DNA of 51,697 nucleotides from Pseudomonas sp. KK4 (GCF_001984065.1 NZ_LYVP01000033.1:1-51697), one strand, 5' to 3'; positions 1-9,532 are shown, counted from the stretch's first letter. Notes: a model not told the origin generated them from the letters alone. Translations and numbers: made by a program.

Positions 1-13
1 CCTCTTACTCATG

Positions 14-1327
14 TTATGCCCGAACACAAAATTTCTGACACCCTCCCTTCAGGCACAGCACCGCAATCAAACTCAGCACCGCCGCCCCGGACACATACCC
101 GCCCACATAGCTCAAACCGCCCATCGCCACCAGTTTCTGCGCAAAGAACGGCGCCGCCGAAGCGCCGACGATCCCGCCCAGGTTGTAGGCCGCCGAGGCG
201 CCGGTGTAGCGAACATGGGTGGGAAACAGTTCCGGCAACAGTGCGCCCATCGGCGCGAAGGTCACGCCCATCAGGAACAATTCGATGCACAGGAACAACG
301 CCACGCCCCAGGTCGAGCCCTGGGTCAGCAGCGGCTCCATGAGGAACCCGGACAGAATCGCCAGCACGCCGCCAATGATCAATACCGGTTTGCGCCCGAA
401 ACGGTCGCTGGCCAGGGCCGACAACGGTGTGGCGGCTGCCATGAACAGCACGGCGAAGCACAGCAGGCCCAGGAAGGTTTCTCGGCTGTAACCGAGTGTG
501 GCCACGCCATAACTGAGGGAGAACACCGTGGAAATGTAGAACAGCGCATAGCACACGACCATTGCGCCGGCGCCCAGCAGCACGGGCAGCCAGTACTGGC
601 TGAACAGCTCTATCAGCGGGATTTTTACCCGTTCCTCGCGGGCCATGGCATTGGCGAACACCGGTGTTTCATGAAGCTTGAGGCGCACGTAGAGGCCGAC
701 CATCACCAGCACGGCGCTGAGCAAAAACGGAATGCGCCAGCCCCAGGAGCGGAACTGTTCGTCGTTGAGCAGCATGGCCAGGGTCAGGAACAGGCCGTTG
801 GCCGCCAGAAAGCCGACGGAAGGGCCCAGTTGCGGGAACATGCCGAACCAGGCGCGCTTGCCCTTGGGCGCGTTCTCGGTGGCCAGCAACGCCGCACCAC
901 CCCATTCGCCGCCCAGGCCAAGGCCCTGACCGAAACGCAGCACGCACAGCAGGATCGGTGCCCAGGCGCCAATGCTGTCGTAGCCCGGCAGCACGCCGAT
1001 CAACGTGGTGCATACGCCCATCAGCAACAGTGAGGCGACCAAGGTCGATTTGCGGCCGATGCGGTCACCGAAGTGGCCAAACAATGCCGAACCCAGGGGG
1101 CGAGCGAGGAAGGCAATGCCAAAGGTCAGGAAGGCCGACAGCATCTGCGCGGTGCCGGACGTCTGCGGAAAGAACACCGGGCCGATCACCAGCGCAGCGG
1201 CGGTGGCGTAGACGTAGAAGTCGTAGAACTCGATGGCGGTGCCGATAAAACTCGCCGTGGCCACGCGGCTGGCGGAGTTGGTCGGTTGCGCGGGCGTGGA
1301 ATCGCTGTAAGTCGTGCTGGTCGTCAT
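14..1327 (-). CDS. MHS-family MFS transporter (metabolite:H+ symporter)
   Basis: Predicted 12-helix inner-membrane symporter of the major facilitator superfamily, metabolite:H+ symporter branch (shikimate, alpha-ketoglutarate and proline/betaine carriers). The loop motif GDRIGRKSTL after helix 2 and the stretch RFGQGLGLGGEWGGA in helix 4 are hallmarks of this branch. The substrate cannot be read from the sequence. I chose the ATG at 1327 (MTTSTT) because AGGGA lies 7 bases before it; an upstream ATG at 1348 has no comparable site. The C-terminus (LKGGCQKFCVRA) is odd: relatives usually end with a KETR-like charged tail after helix 12. I saw no alternative frame restoring it, so it may be natural. 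The gene stands alone, followed by the window edge. Confidence 0.85.
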   Translation of the reverse strand: MTTSTTYSDSTPAQPTNSASRVATASFIGTAIEFYDFYVYATAAALVIGPVFFPQTSGTAQMLSAFLTFGIAFLARPLGSALFGHFGDRIGRKSTLVASLLLMGVCTTLIGVLPGYDSIGAWAPILLCVLRFGQGLGLGGEWGGAALLATENAPKGKRAWFGMFPQLGPSVGFLAANGLFLTLAMLLNDEQFRSWGWRIPFLLSAVLVMVGLYVRLKLHETPVFANAMAREERVKIPLIELFSQYWLPVLLGAGAMVVCYALFYISTVFSLSYGVATLGYSRETFLGLLCFAVLFMAAATPLSALASDRFGRKPVLIIGGVLAILSGFLMEPLLTQGSTWGVALFLCIELFLMGVTFAPMGALLPELFPTHVRYTGASAAYNLGGIVGASAAPFFAQKLVAMGGLSYVGGYVSGAAVLSLIAVLCLKGGCQKFCVRA

Positions 1328-1523
1328 GCGGTAATCCCTGACAGTCATGTGCTCCGTTGGAGCGAATTATTATGGTCGAACACCCAGGGATGTGGGTTTG
1401 CAGCAGGGTGCGGGTAGCACGGGTAGAGGCGGCTTGGGTAAGCGGATCGATTATAGGAAGGGGGCTAACGATTCAACAAGGGGCAGGTGCAGGCATCGGC
1501 ATTCGCAATTGGCCGCCAGCTTT

Positions 1524-1631
1524 TGTGGCGAGGGAGCTTGCTCCCGCTCGGGCGCGCAGCGGCCGCAGACTTTATCAGGTGAATGTAAGGGGCCTGCTTC
1601 GCAGGCCAGCGGGAGCAAGCGCCCTCGCCAC
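1524..1631. repeat. REPIN, family 3 (GTGGCGAGGGAGCTTGCTCC type)
   Basis: Inverted pair of REP sequences. The left arm starts GTGGCGAGGGAGCTTGCTCC and the right arm is its near complement ending CCCTCGCCAC, with one base changed (AAGCGCCC for AAGCTCCC). The inner part holds a second small palindrome (GGCCTGC..GCAGGCC). It begins the noncoding stretch 1328-1639, where I see nothing else, and sits 8 bp past the corB-like stop codon, so it may act as that gene's transcript end. Related copies are at 20796 and 32541. Confidence 0.85.
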
Positions 1632-1639
1632 GGATGGTT

Positions 1640-2875
1640 TCAGAGGGTGGAAGGGACGGCGCTGGTCTGCCAGATCAACACCCGCGTCACGCGATTGTCT
1701 TCAGTCTGCAGAATTTCCAGCCGGTAGCGGCCGATTTTCAGGCATACCGCGCTCTCGGGAATGGTTTCCAGCGCTTCGGTCACCAGGCCGTTCAGAGTTT
1801 TCGGGCCGTCGCTGGGCAGGTGCCAACCGAGGGTCTTGTTCAGTTCGCGGATGGTGGCAGCACCATCGATCACCAGGCGCCCGTCGGCCTGGGGATGGAT
1901 ATGCGGATTGTCCTGGTTCTGTTGGCTTTCGAACTCGCCGACGATCTCTTCCAGGATGTCTTCCAGGGTCACGATGCCCAGTACTTCGCCGTATTCGTCG
2001 ACCACCATGCCCAGGCGTCGCTGCTGCTTGTGGAAATTCAGCAACTGCAACTGCAGCGGGGTGCTTTCCGGCACGAAGTAGGGCTCGCGGCTGGCGGCCA
2101 GCAGCGCTTCTGTCGTCAGGCTGCCATCGCCGAGCAAGTGGCCGATCTGCCGGGTGTTGAGCACCGCTTCGACCTGGTTGATGTCACTGTGGAACACCGG
2201 CAGGCGCGTGCGGTTGTTGTGGCGCAATTGCTCGATGATCTCTTCGATCGGGTCGTCGAGGTTGATGCCGTCGACTTCGCTGCGCGGCACCAGAATGTCG
2301 TTGACCGTGATGTTGTCCAGCGCATGGATACCTGGCAGCGAATGCGGTCGGCAGACGGCGGGTTCGTGATCGTCGTGCCGCTCCTGCGGTACGTCGTCTT
2401 CACTGTGTTGCACAACCTTGGCTTTGCGGGCAAAGGGACGCGTCAGCAATTGGCTGATGGCGCTGAGCAGCCAGGCTGCCGGGTAGAGTATTTTCAGCGG
2501 GATGGGCAGCAGGTTGTTGCCCAGGGCCAGGATCGCATCCGGATAGCGAGCGGCGAGGGTGCGCGGCAGGTAGTCGGCGAGTACCAGCAGGATCGCACCG
2601 GCCCCCAGGCAGGCTATCCAGGGGCCGTTTTGCGCCCAGGTGAAAATCGCCAGCAGGGTGCAGATGACCACCACCAGCGTGCGGCACAGGGTATTGCAGA
2701 AAATCAGGCTGCTGAGGGGGAAGGTCAGTCTGGCCAGCGGCTTGTCGCTGGAGCGCGACGCCGTGCGCTTGGCCAGCAAGTGCAGGTGAGCGGATTCGAT
2801 GGCGGTAAACAGGCTCGACCATAGAATCAGCAGGGCCACCACCGCGAGCATCGGCCCTAAGGGCAAATCGTCCAT
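1640..2875 (-). CDS. CorB/CNNM-type CBS-domain membrane protein
   Basis: Member of the DUF21-CBS-CorC family (CorB/YfjD, CNNM), inner-membrane proteins linked to magnesium or cobalt transport and sometimes labelled hemolysin-like. At 411 aa it has the usual length. An N-terminal DUF21 membrane domain (about residues 1-170, with hydrophobic runs at 8-25, 50-75, 80-105 and 110-130) is followed by a CBS pair (about 190-310, including DIPVPRSEVDGI-like and GIVTLEDILEEIVGE segments) and a C-terminal CorC/HlyC domain with DGAATIRELNKTLGW. It lies 12 bp after ypjD, so the two are probably cotranscribed. Ion specificity is not visible. Confidence 0.9.
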   Translation of the reverse strand: MDDLPLGPMLAVVALLILWSSLFTAIESAHLHLLAKRTASRSSDKPLARLTFPLSSLIFCNTLCRTLVVVICTLLAIFTWAQNGPWIACLGAGAILLVLADYLPRTLAARYPDAILALGNNLLPIPLKILYPAAWLLSAISQLLTRPFARKAKVVQHSEDDVPQERHDDHEPAVCRPHSLPGIHALDNITVNDILVPRSEVDGINLDDPIEEIIEQLRHNNRTRLPVFHSDINQVEAVLNTRQIGHLLGDGSLTTEALLAASREPYFVPESTPLQLQLLNFHKQQRRLGMVVDEYGEVLGIVTLEDILEEIVGEFESQQNQDNPHIHPQADGRLVIDGAATIRELNKTLGWHLPSDGPKTLNGLVTEALETIPESAVCLKIGRYRLEILQTEDNRVTRVLIWQTSAVPSTL

Positions 2876-2887
2876 TAATGCCGCCCG

Positions 2888-3700
2888 TCAGATGTGCAGA
2901 ATGTATTCACGGACCAGCTTGCTGCCGAAATAAGCCAGCATCAGCAGGCAGAAGCCGGCCAGGGTCCAGCGGATAGCCTTGTGTCCGCGCCAGCCGAGTC
3001 GGTTACGGCCCCACAGCAGCACACTGAAGACGATCCAGGCCAGACACGCCAGCAGGGTTTTGTGCACCAGGTGCTGGGCGAACAGGTTCTCGACGAACAG
3101 CCAGCCGGAAATCAGTGACATCGACAACAGCGTCCAGCCGGCCCAGAGGAAGCCGAACAGCAGGCTCTCCATGGTTTGCAGCGGCGGGAAGTTCTTGATC
3201 AGCCCGGAGGGGTGCTTGTGCTTGAGCTGATGGTCCTGAACCAGCAGCAGCAAGGCCTGGAACACCGCGATGGTGAACATGCCGTAGGCGAGGATCGACA
3301 GCAGGATATGGGCCAGGATGCCCGGTTCTTCGTCGATGACCTGCACTGTGCCGGCGGGGGCGAATTGCGCCAGAAGCACCGTCGCAGCCCCCAGCGGGAA
3401 CAGCAGCACCAACAGGTTTTCCACCGGAATGCGCGAACAGGCCAGCAGGGTCAGGGCGATGACCGCGGCGGCAATCAGGCTGGCGGCACTGAAGAAGTCC
3501 AGGCCCAGGCCGATCGGCGTCAACAGATGGGTCAGCAGGCTGGCGCTGTGGGCCAGCACGGCCAGTACGCCGAGTGTGACCAGCAGGCGTTTGTTCGCCT
3601 TGGCGCAGTTGGCCAGGCGGGTGCCTTGATAGATAGTCGCAGCGGCATAAAGAAAGGCGGCGGCGAGGGTGGTGAGCAAACTGGGTGACAAGGGGAGCAT
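2888..3700 (-). CDS. CcsA/YpjD-like cytochrome c assembly membrane protein
   Basis: 270-aa integral membrane protein of the CcsA/CcmC/YpjD family (haem-handling cytochrome c assembly proteins). About eight hydrophobic helices are visible. The conserved region around HILLSILAYGMFTIAV and a late histidine in FAQHLVHKTLLACLAWI fit the family. The start at 3700 (MLPLSPSLLTTL) is preceded by AGGA; the longer frame up to 3757 adds residues not typical of the family. It is divergent from ffh and upstream of the CorB-like gene, an arrangement also known, from memory, in other pseudomonads. A specific role is not established. Confidence 0.85.
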   Translation of the reverse strand: MLPLSPSLLTTLAAAFLYAAATIYQGTRLANCAKANKRLLVTLGVLAVLAHSASLLTHLLTPIGLGLDFFSAASLIAAAVIALTLLACSRIPVENLLVLLFPLGAATVLLAQFAPAGTVQVIDEEPGILAHILLSILAYGMFTIAVFQALLLLVQDHQLKHKHPSGLIKNFPPLQTMESLLFGFLWAGWTLLSMSLISGWLFVENLFAQHLVHKTLLACLAWIVFSVLLWGRNRLGWRGHKAIRWTLAGFCLLMLAYFGSKLVREYILHI

Positions 3701-3807
3701 AAGTCCTGTTAGGCAAGCCCGAAAGGCGCTGAGTTTGGCATAGAACCGATACGGCACGAAAGACCAGTCAAGCTGACGGCGAGGTGTCCGCCAGACGCAG
3801 TCTTCGC

Positions 3808-3813
3808 TATAAT
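3808..3813 (+). promoter_or_regulatory. possible -10 box of ffh
   Basis: A perfect TATAAT lies about 100 bp before the ffh start in the divergent ypjD/ffh spacer. No convincing -35 hexamer is found 16-18 bp upstream, so this is a weak prediction. Confidence 0.35.
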
Positions 3814-3911
3814 CCGCGACCTGCCCACGCCGCAGGCTCGCCGAGTACGTGTTTTTGTCCGGTCCGGGCCGCCATTATCCCGGTCTACACAGGGCCTGAA
3901 AGGATCGCGCA

Positions 3912-5291
3912 ATGTTTGAAAACTTAACCGACCGTCTCTCGCAGACGCTGCGCCATGTCACCGGCAAGGCCAAGCTGACCGAAGACAACATCAAAGACAC
4001 CCTGCGCGAAGTGCGCATGGCGTTGCTCGAGGCCGATGTGGCTTTGCCGGTGGTCAAGGACTTCGTCAGCTCGGTCAAGGAGCGCGCGGTCGGCACCGAA
4101 GTGTCGCGCAGCCTGACGCCGGGCCAGGCCTTCGTGAAAATCGTCCAGGCCGAACTCGAAAGCCTGATGGGCGCGGCCAACGAAGACCTGAACCTCAGCG
4201 CCGTTCCGCCTGCCGTGATCCTGATGGCCGGCTTGCAGGGCGCCGGTAAGACCACCACCGCCGGCAAGCTCGCGCGCTTCCTTAAAGAGCGCAAGAAGAA
4301 GTCGGTCATGGTCGTGTCGGCGGACGTTTACCGTCCGGCGGCGATCAAGCAGTTGGAAACCCTGGCCAACGACATCGGCGTGACGTTCTTCCCGTCCGAC
4401 CTGAGCCAGAAACCGGTCGACATCGCCCAGGCTGCTATTAAGGAAGCGAAACTCAAATTCATCGACGTGGTCATCGTTGATACCGCCGGTCGCCTGCACA
4501 TCGATGAAGAGATGATGGGCGAGATCAAGGCCCTGCACGCCGCGATCAACCCGGTCGAAACCCTGTTCGTGGTCGACGCCATGACCGGCCAGGACGCCGC
4601 CAACACGGCCAAGGCCTTCGGCGATGCGCTGCCGTTGACCGGCGTGATCCTGACCAAGGTCGACGGTGATGCCCGTGGCGGTGCCGCGCTGTCGGTTCGC
4701 GCCATCACCGGCAAGCCGATCAAGTTCATCGGTATGGGCGAGAAGAGTGAAGCGCTCGATCCGTTCCACCCTGAGCGTATCGCCTCGCGCATCCTCGGCA
4801 TGGGTGACGTGCTCAGCCTGATCGAACAGGCCGAAGCGACCCTCGACAAGGACAAGGCCGACAAGCTGGCCAAGAAGCTGAAGAAGGGCAAGGGCTTCGA
4901 CCTCGAAGACTTCCGCGATCAGTTGCAACAGATGAAGAACATGGGCGGCCTCGGCGGCCTCATGGACAAGCTGCCGAACATGGGCGGCGTGAACCTGGCG
5001 CAGATGGGCAATGCCCAGAATGCGGCAGAGAAGCAGTTCAAGCAGATGGAAGCCATCATCAACTCCATGACCCCGGCCGAGCGCCGCGACCCTGAGCTGA
5101 TCAGCGGTTCGCGCAAGCGCCGGATCGCCATGGGCTCCGGCACCCAGGTGCAGGACATCGGTCGCTTGATCAAGCAGCACAAGCAGATGCAGAAGATGAT
5201 GAAGAAATTCTCCGCCAAGGGCGGAATGGCCAAGATGATGCGCGGCATGGGCGGTATGCTGCCCGGCGGCGGTGGCATGCCCAAGATGTAA
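3912..5291 (+). CDS. ffh: signal recognition particle protein Ffh (SRP54)
   Basis: GTPase of the bacterial signal recognition particle. With 4.5S RNA it binds hydrophobic signal sequences on ribosomes and docks with FtsY at the membrane. The 459-aa protein shows the N domain (1-95), the G domain with P-loop GLQGAGKTT (107-115), DTAGR (190-194) and TKVDG (248-252), and the methionine-rich M domain (about 300-459) with the GSRKRRIAMGSG RNA-binding segment and a GGM-rich tail. AAGGA precedes the ATG. The divergent neighbour is ypjD; rpsP follows after a 250-bp spacer with its own promoter. Confidence 0.98.
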   Translation: MFENLTDRLSQTLRHVTGKAKLTEDNIKDTLREVRMALLEADVALPVVKDFVSSVKERAVGTEVSRSLTPGQAFVKIVQAELESLMGAANEDLNLSAVPPAVILMAGLQGAGKTTTAGKLARFLKERKKKSVMVVSADVYRPAAIKQLETLANDIGVTFFPSDLSQKPVDIAQAAIKEAKLKFIDVVIVDTAGRLHIDEEMMGEIKALHAAINPVETLFVVDAMTGQDAANTAKAFGDALPLTGVILTKVDGDARGGAALSVRAITGKPIKFIGMGEKSEALDPFHPERIASRILGMGDVLSLIEQAEATLDKDKADKLAKKLKKGKGFDLEDFRDQLQQMKNMGGLGGLMDKLPNMGGVNLAQMGNAQNAAEKQFKQMEAIINSMTPAERRDPELISGSRKRRIAMGSGTQVQDIGRLIKQHKQMQKMMKKFSAKGGMAKMMRGMGGMLPGGGGMPKM

Positions 5292-5296
5292 AGAAT

Positions 5297-5320
5297 CCGC
5301 GCCGGTCATCGCACCGGCGC
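5297..5320. terminator. hairpin downstream of ffh
   Basis: GCGCCGGT / ACCGGCGC inverted repeat a few bases after the ffh stop. There is no clear T-run, so it may be a terminator of the weak type or simply an mRNA-stabilising stem. More GC-rich inverted segments follow up to about 5370. Confidence 0.4.
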
Positions 5321-5441
5321 AGACCCGCAAGGACGCGGGATCTCCAGCAAACCCGCGCTTGGCGGGAGCTGACCGGCCGTTTACAACGACGGCTCTATAG
5401 CAAATCTGGCTGGTGACCGAAAGGCCGCCGGAAAAAGTCAT

Positions 5442-5469
5442 TTGCAAAAGTCCGGATATTCCTTAGAAT
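5442..5469 (+). promoter_or_regulatory. sigma-70 promoter of the rpsP operon
   Basis: TTGCAA (5442-5447), 16-bp spacer, TAGAAT (5464-5469), followed by a GC-rich discriminator, about 70 bp before rpsP. This is a good match to the housekeeping consensus and is placed as expected for the rpsP-rimM-trmD-rplS operon. Confidence 0.65.
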
Positions 5470-5541
5470 ATGCGGCCTTTCGGGCACCCATGCCCGCTGT
5501 GCCTTTAGATTTGCAGCACCGACTACAGGAACGATGTTCAC

Positions 5542-5793
5542 ATGCTAACAATCCGTCTTGCCCTTGGCGGCTCCAAAAAGCGCCCGTTTTACCACCTGAC
5601 CGTAACCGACAGCCGCAACCCGCGCGACGGTTCGCACAAGGAACAGGTTGGTTTCTTCAACCCTGTTGCTCGTGGTCAGGAAGTCCGTCTGTCCGTGAAC
5701 CAAGAGCGCGTAGCCTACTGGCTGAGCGTTGGTGCACAGCCTTCTGAGCGCGTTGCTCAGTTGTTGAAGGACGCTGCTAAGGCTGCGGCCTGA
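5542..5793 (+). CDS. rpsP: 30S ribosomal protein S16
   Basis: 83-aa small-subunit ribosomal protein that binds 16S rRNA early in assembly. The start [24 protein letters not shown] and the segment [15 protein letters not shown] are diagnostic. It is first in the conserved rpsP-rimM-trmD-rplS operon, with only 5 bp to rimM. AGGAACG lies before the ATG. Confidence 0.98.
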   Translation: MLTIRLALGGSKKRPFYHLTVTDSRNPRDGSHKEQVGFFNPVARGQEVRLSVNQERVAYWLSVGAQPSERVAQLLKDAAKAAA

Positions 5794-5798
5794 GCAAT

Positions 5799-6335
5799 AT
5801 GAACGCGACGCCAGCTGTTGCTGATGATTTGATCGTTATCGGCAAGATATATTCTGTCCATGGCGTTCGTGGCGAAGTGAAGGTGTATTCCTTTACTGAT
5901 CCGATTAAAAACCTGCTGGACTACAAAACCTGGACGCTCAAGCGTGACGGCAATGTAAAGCAGGTAGAGCTGGTCAGCGGACGCGGGAACGACAAGTTCC
6001 TGGTCGCAAAGCTCAAGGGTCTCGATGATCGTGAAGAAGCTCGTCTTCTGGCCGGTTATGAGATCTGCGTGCCGCGCAACCTGTTCCCTGAACTGACCGA
6101 CGGCGAGTACTACTGGTACCAGCTGGAAGGTCTCAAGGTCATCGACACCCTCGGGCAGCTGTTCGGGAAGATCGATCACCTGCTGGAGACCGGCTCGAAC
6201 GATGTAATGGTGGTCAAGCCTTGCGCTGGCAGCCTGGATGATCGCGAACGCCTGTTGCCCTATACGGAGCAATGCGTGTTGGCCGTCGACCTGGTCGCAG
6301 GCGAGATGAAGGTGGATTGGGATGCGGACTTCTAA
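5799..6335 (+). CDS. rimM: 16S rRNA processing/maturation factor RimM
   Basis: 178-aa 30S maturation factor that binds S19 and helps mature the head of the 30S subunit. The N-terminal RimM domain ([20 protein letters not shown]) and a C-terminal PRC-barrel with [13 protein letters not shown] are present. It is 5 bp after rpsP and 2 bp before the GTG of trmD, so the three are translated from one message. Length is normal. Confidence 0.97.
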   Translation: MNATPAVADDLIVIGKIYSVHGVRGEVKVYSFTDPIKNLLDYKTWTLKRDGNVKQVELVSGRGNDKFLVAKLKGLDDREEARLLAGYEICVPRNLFPELTDGEYYWYQLEGLKVIDTLGQLFGKIDHLLETGSNDVMVVKPCAGSLDDRERLLPYTEQCVLAVDLVAGEMKVDWDADF

Positions 6336-6337
6336 GC

Positions 6338-7090
6338 GTGGCTAACTTGCGCGTAGAAGTGATCAGTTTGTTTCCCGAGATGTTCTCCGCCATCAGCGAG
6401 TACGGCATCACCAGTCGGGCGGTGAAACAGGGGCTCTTGCAGCTCACCTGTTGGAACCCGCGAGACTACACGACGGATCGACATCACACTGTGGATGATC
6501 GCCCATTTGGCGGTGGTCCGGGCATGGTGATGAAGATCAAGCCCCTGGAAGATGCATTGGTTCAGGCCAAGGCAGCCGCCGGGGAGGGAGCGAAGGTGAT
6601 TTACCTGTCCCCCCAAGGCCGTCAACTGACTCAGTCGGCGGTACGCGAGTTGGCGAATCTGGATGCATTGATCCTGATTGCCGGTCGTTATGAAGGCATT
6701 GACGAGCGTTTTATTGATGCTCATGTCGATGAAGAGTGGTCGATTGGCGACTATGTACTGTCTGGCGGCGAGCTGCCGGCGATGGTCCTGATCGATGCGG
6801 TTACACGACTGCTGCCTGGAGCTTTAGGGCATGCGGACTCCGCCGAGGAAGATTCCTTTACGGATGGTTTGCTGGATTGCCCGCACTACACCCGACCGGA
6901 GGTGTATGCGGATCAGCGTGTTCCCGACGTATTGCTAAGTGGCAATCACGCGCACATCCGGCGTTGGCGTTTACAGCAGTCCCTTGGTCGGACCTATGAA
7001 CGACGCGCCGATCTTCTGGAAAGCCGCTCGCTTTCTGGAGAAGAGAAGAAGCTGCTCGAGGAATACATCCGCGAGCGGGACGATAGTTAA
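6338..7090 (+). CDS. trmD: tRNA (guanine-37-N1)-methyltransferase TrmD
   Basis: Uses S-adenosylmethionine to methylate N1 of G37 in tRNAs, preventing +1 frameshifts; essential in most bacteria. I chose the GTG at 6338, two bases past the rimM stop, because it gives [16 protein letters not shown], matching the family N-terminus, and a normal 250 aa. A longer frame from 6272 would run inside rimM. The SPOUT-fold knot is visible in [23 protein letters not shown] and [22 protein letters not shown]-terminal tRNA-binding region follows. Confidence 0.97.
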   Translation: MANLRVEVISLFPEMFSAISEYGITSRAVKQGLLQLTCWNPRDYTTDRHHTVDDRPFGGGPGMVMKIKPLEDALVQAKAAAGEGAKVIYLSPQGRQLTQSAVRELANLDALILIAGRYEGIDERFIDAHVDEEWSIGDYVLSGGELPAMVLIDAVTRLLPGALGHADSAEEDSFTDGLLDCPHYTRPEVYADQRVPDVLLSGNHAHIRRWRLQQSLGRTYERRADLLESRSLSGEEKKLLEEYIRERDDS

Positions 7091-7135
7091 CAACGTATCG
7101 ATGGTAGATCCGACGATTTACCTTAGGAGCACAGC

Positions 7136-7486
7136 ATGACTAACAAAATCATCCTTGCACTCGAAGCAGAGCAGATGACCAAAGAGATCCCTACCTTTGC
7201 CCCGGGCGACACCATTGTCGTTCAGGTGAAAGTGAAGGAAGGCGACCGTTCGCGTCTGCAAGCGTTCGAAGGTGTTGTTATCGCCAAGCGTAACCGCGGC
7301 GTCAACAGTGCATTCACCGTTCGTAAAATCTCCAACGGTGTTGGCGTAGAACGTACTTTCCAGACCTACAGCCCGCAAATCGACAGCATGGCCGTTAAAC
7401 GTCGCGGTGACGTACGTAAAGCCAAGCTGTACTACCTGCGTGACCTGTCTGGTAAAGCAGCTCGCATCAAGGAAAAACTGGCTTAA
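7136..7486 (+). CDS. rplS: 50S ribosomal protein L19
   Basis: 116-aa large-subunit protein at the 30S-50S interface. Diagnostic segments are [20 protein letters not shown] and [25 protein letters not shown] lies just before the ATG. It is the last gene of the rpsP operon, closed by a strong terminator 19 bp after the stop. Confidence 0.98.
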
Positions 7487-7504
7487 GTCCAGCTTCCGAT
7501 GCAG

Positions 7505-7532
7505 AAAAAAGCAGCCTACGGGCTGCTTTTTT
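7505..7532 (+). terminator. intrinsic terminator of the rpsP-rplS operon
   Basis: GCAGCC (7511-7516) and GGCTGC (7521-7526) form a stem extended by A and T runs on each side, with six T after the stem. It lies directly after rplS. Confidence 0.85.
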
Positions 7533-7585
7533 GTTGCCCGCGATTTATCTTCCATGGCCGTCTTGCCGGTCCTGCCTGAGCCTTT

Positions 7586-8482
7586 ATGCCTGCCATCGAT
7601 CATCCTCTGATAGACCAGTTTCTCGACGCCCTGTGGCTGGAAAAAGGTCTTTCCGACAACACCCGCGACGCCTATCGCAGTGACCTGGCGCTGTTCAACG
7701 GCTGGTTGCAGGAAAAAGAGCTGGAGTTGATCAATGCCGGCCGCGAATTGATCCTCGACCACCTGGCCTGGCGCCTGGAGCAAAACTACAAGCCTCGCTC
7801 CACGGCGCGATTTCTTTCTGGCGTGCGTGGTTTCTATCGCTATTTGTTGCGGGAAAAGTTGATTCCCGTCGATCCGACATTACGCATCGATATGCCGCAA
7901 CTGGGCAGGCCATTGCCTAAATCCTTGTCGGAAGCGGACGTGGAAGCACTGCTCAAGGCGCCGGATTTGAGCGACGCCATCGGTCAGCGGGACCGGGCCA
8001 TGCTCGAGGTGCTTTACGCCTGCGGCCTGCGGGTCACGGAGCTGATCAGCCTGACCCTGGAGCAGGTCAACCTGCGCCAGGGCGTGTTGCGAGTCATGGG
8101 CAAGGGCAGCAAGGAGCGGCTGGTGCCGATGGGTGAGGAGGCGATTGCCTGGGTCGAGCGTTACCTGCGCGATGGCCGCGGCGAGCTGCTCGGCGGGCGT
8201 CCCAGCGATGTGCTGTTTCCCAGCCAGCGCGGCGAGCAGATGACCCGCCAGACGTTCTGGCACCGCATCAAGCACCAGGCCAAGGTCGCCGGCATCGGCA
8301 AGTCACTGTCGCCGCACACCCTGCGCCACGCCTTCGCCACGCACCTGCTCAACCACGGCGCGGACCTGCGGGTGGTGCAGATGTTGCTCGGCCACAGCGA
8401 CCTGTCGACCACCCAGATCTATACCCACGTCGCCCGGGCCCGCCTGCAGGACTTGCACGCCAAACACCATCCCCGCGGCTGA
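7586..8482 (+). CDS. xerD: site-specific tyrosine recombinase XerD
   Basis: 298-aa recombinase that, with XerC, resolves chromosome dimers at dif under FtsK control. The N-terminal SAM-like core-binding domain (about 8-92) is followed by the catalytic domain. All catalytic residues are visible: Arg149 ([10 protein letters not shown]), Lys173, His244-x-x-Arg247 ([14 protein letters not shown]), His270 ([16 protein letters not shown]) and Tyr279. Normal length and the XerD-like ending (HAKHHPRG) separate it from XerC and from integron or phage integrases. It stands between the rplS terminator and dsbC. Confidence 0.96.
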   Translation: MPAIDHPLIDQFLDALWLEKGLSDNTRDAYRSDLALFNGWLQEKELELINAGRELILDHLAWRLEQNYKPRSTARFLSGVRGFYRYLLREKLIPVDPTLRIDMPQLGRPLPKSLSEADVEALLKAPDLSDAIGQRDRAMLEVLYACGLRVTELISLTLEQVNLRQGVLRVMGKGSKERLVPMGEEAIAWVERYLRDGRGELLGGRPSDVLFPSQRGEQMTRQTFWHRIKHQAKVAGIGKSLSPHTLRHAFATHLLNHGADLRVVQMLLGHSDLSTTQIYTHVARARLQDLHAKHHPRG

Positions 8483-8492
8483 TACGGTATCG

Positions 8493-8577
8493 GTGGGAGC
8501 GGGCTTGCTCGCGAAGGCGGTGGGTCAGCCGACACCTTCGCTGGCTGACCCACCGCCTTCGCGAGCAAGCCCCACAC
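8493..8577. repeat. REPIN, family 1, with a shortened right arm
   Basis: The left arm is GTGGGAGCGGGCTTGCTCGC, followed by a 16-bp inner inverted repeat (GGCGGTGGGTCAGCC / GGCTGACCCACCGCC). The right arm runs GCGAGCAAGCCC then CACACA and lacks the few bases that would pair with the left GGAGC, so the element is asymmetric. It lies 11 bp after xerD. Confidence 0.85.
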
Positions 8578-8731
8578 AGGTTCAGCGTGACCCCCAAGTC
8601 TTGCGACAGGCGCATTCGGCCCCGCGAGCCTTATGTGGTAGGCTTTGCCGGTTTGCACGATGGGCGATTACGACCCGGTGTTTCGATACCCGCGATCAGA
8701 TCGTCCCATTTGTCCGCCTTCAGGAGTTCTC

Positions 8732-9463
8732 ATGCGTCTGACCCAGATTTTCGCCGCCGCTGCCATTGCGTTGGTCAGTACTTTTGCCGTCGCCGATGAC
8801 GCGGCCGACAAAGCCATCCGTAAAAGCCTGGAAAACCTCCAGCTCGAAGTGCCGGTAGAAACCATTACCGCCAGCCCGTTGCCGGGCCTGTACGAAGTCA
8901 AACTCAAGGGCAGCCGCGTGCTGTACGCCAGCGCCGACGGACAGTACGTGGTCCAGGGCTACATGTTCCAGCTCAAGGACGGCAAGCCGGTCAACCTGAC
9001 CGAGAAGACCGAACGCCTGGGCATCTCCAAGCTGATCAACGACATTCCGGTTGCGGAAACCGTGGTCTACCCGGCCATCGGCGAAACCAAGTCGCACATC
9101 ACCGTGTTCACCGACACCACCTGCCCGTACTGCCACAAGCTGCACGCCGAAGTGCCCGAGCTGAACAAGCGCGGCATCGAAGTGCGCTACGTGGCGTTCC
9201 CGCGTCAGGGCCTGGGTTCGCCAGGTGACGAGCAACTGCAGGCGGTGTGGTGCTCCAAGGACAAGAAAGTGGCCATGGACCAGATGGTCGACGGCAAGGA
9301 AATCAAGGCCGCCAAGTGCGATAACCCGGTGTCCAAGCAGTTCGCCCTCGGCCAGTCGATTGGCGTGAACGGTACACCGGCCATCGTTTTGGCTGACGGT
9401 CAGGTCATTCCGGGCTACCAGCCTGCGCCACAAGTCGCCAAACTGGCGTTGAGCGCGAAGTGA
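8732..9463 (+). CDS. dsbC: periplasmic disulfide isomerase DsbC
   Basis: Thiol:disulfide isomerase that reshuffles wrong disulfides in the periplasm and is kept reduced by DsbD. The start at 8732 is set by AGGAG 6 bases upstream and by a signal peptide (MRLTQIFAAAAIALVSTFAVA, cut near residue 21). The N-terminal dimerisation domain is followed by a thioredoxin fold with CPYC (131-134), a second cysteine pair (VWCSK...AAKCDN) and the cis-Pro loop GVNGTPAIV. At 243 aa it has normal length. It lies upstream of hom, as remembered for P. aeruginosa. Confidence 0.95.
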   Translation: MRLTQIFAAAAIALVSTFAVADDAADKAIRKSLENLQLEVPVETITASPLPGLYEVKLKGSRVLYASADGQYVVQGYMFQLKDGKPVNLTEKTERLGISKLINDIPVAETVVYPAIGETKSHITVFTDTTCPYCHKLHAEVPELNKRGIEVRYVAFPRQGLGSPGDEQLQAVWCSKDKKVAMDQMVDGKEIKAAKCDNPVSKQFALGQSIGVNGTPAIVLADGQVIPGYQPAPQVAKLALSAK

Positions 9464-9532
9464 TTCGCATCGTCACGGCCAGCCATTGACGATCGTGGTC
9501 CGGCAGCGACATCGCCGGGCCATCAATAGAGA

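Noticed and set aside
14..60. Frameshift at the C-terminus of the MFS transporter
   Set aside because: I checked the other two frames of the last 60 bases and neither restores the usual charged tail, so the ending is probably real.
9..1033. Long plus-strand open frames opposite the MFS transporter
   Set aside because: They are antisense shadows of a high-GC gene: the translated proteins are low-complexity (Gln/His/Arg-rich) and the minus-strand frame has clear MFS motifs.
3924..5447. 507-aa minus-strand frame opposite ffh
   Set aside because: Ffh on the plus strand has full GTPase motifs; the opposite translation has His/Leu/Gly-rich, family-free sequence.
7586..8482. Phage integrase or integron integrase
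   Set aside because: The sequence, length and ending match the chromosomal XerD, and no attachment site, tRNA or phage gene is next to it.
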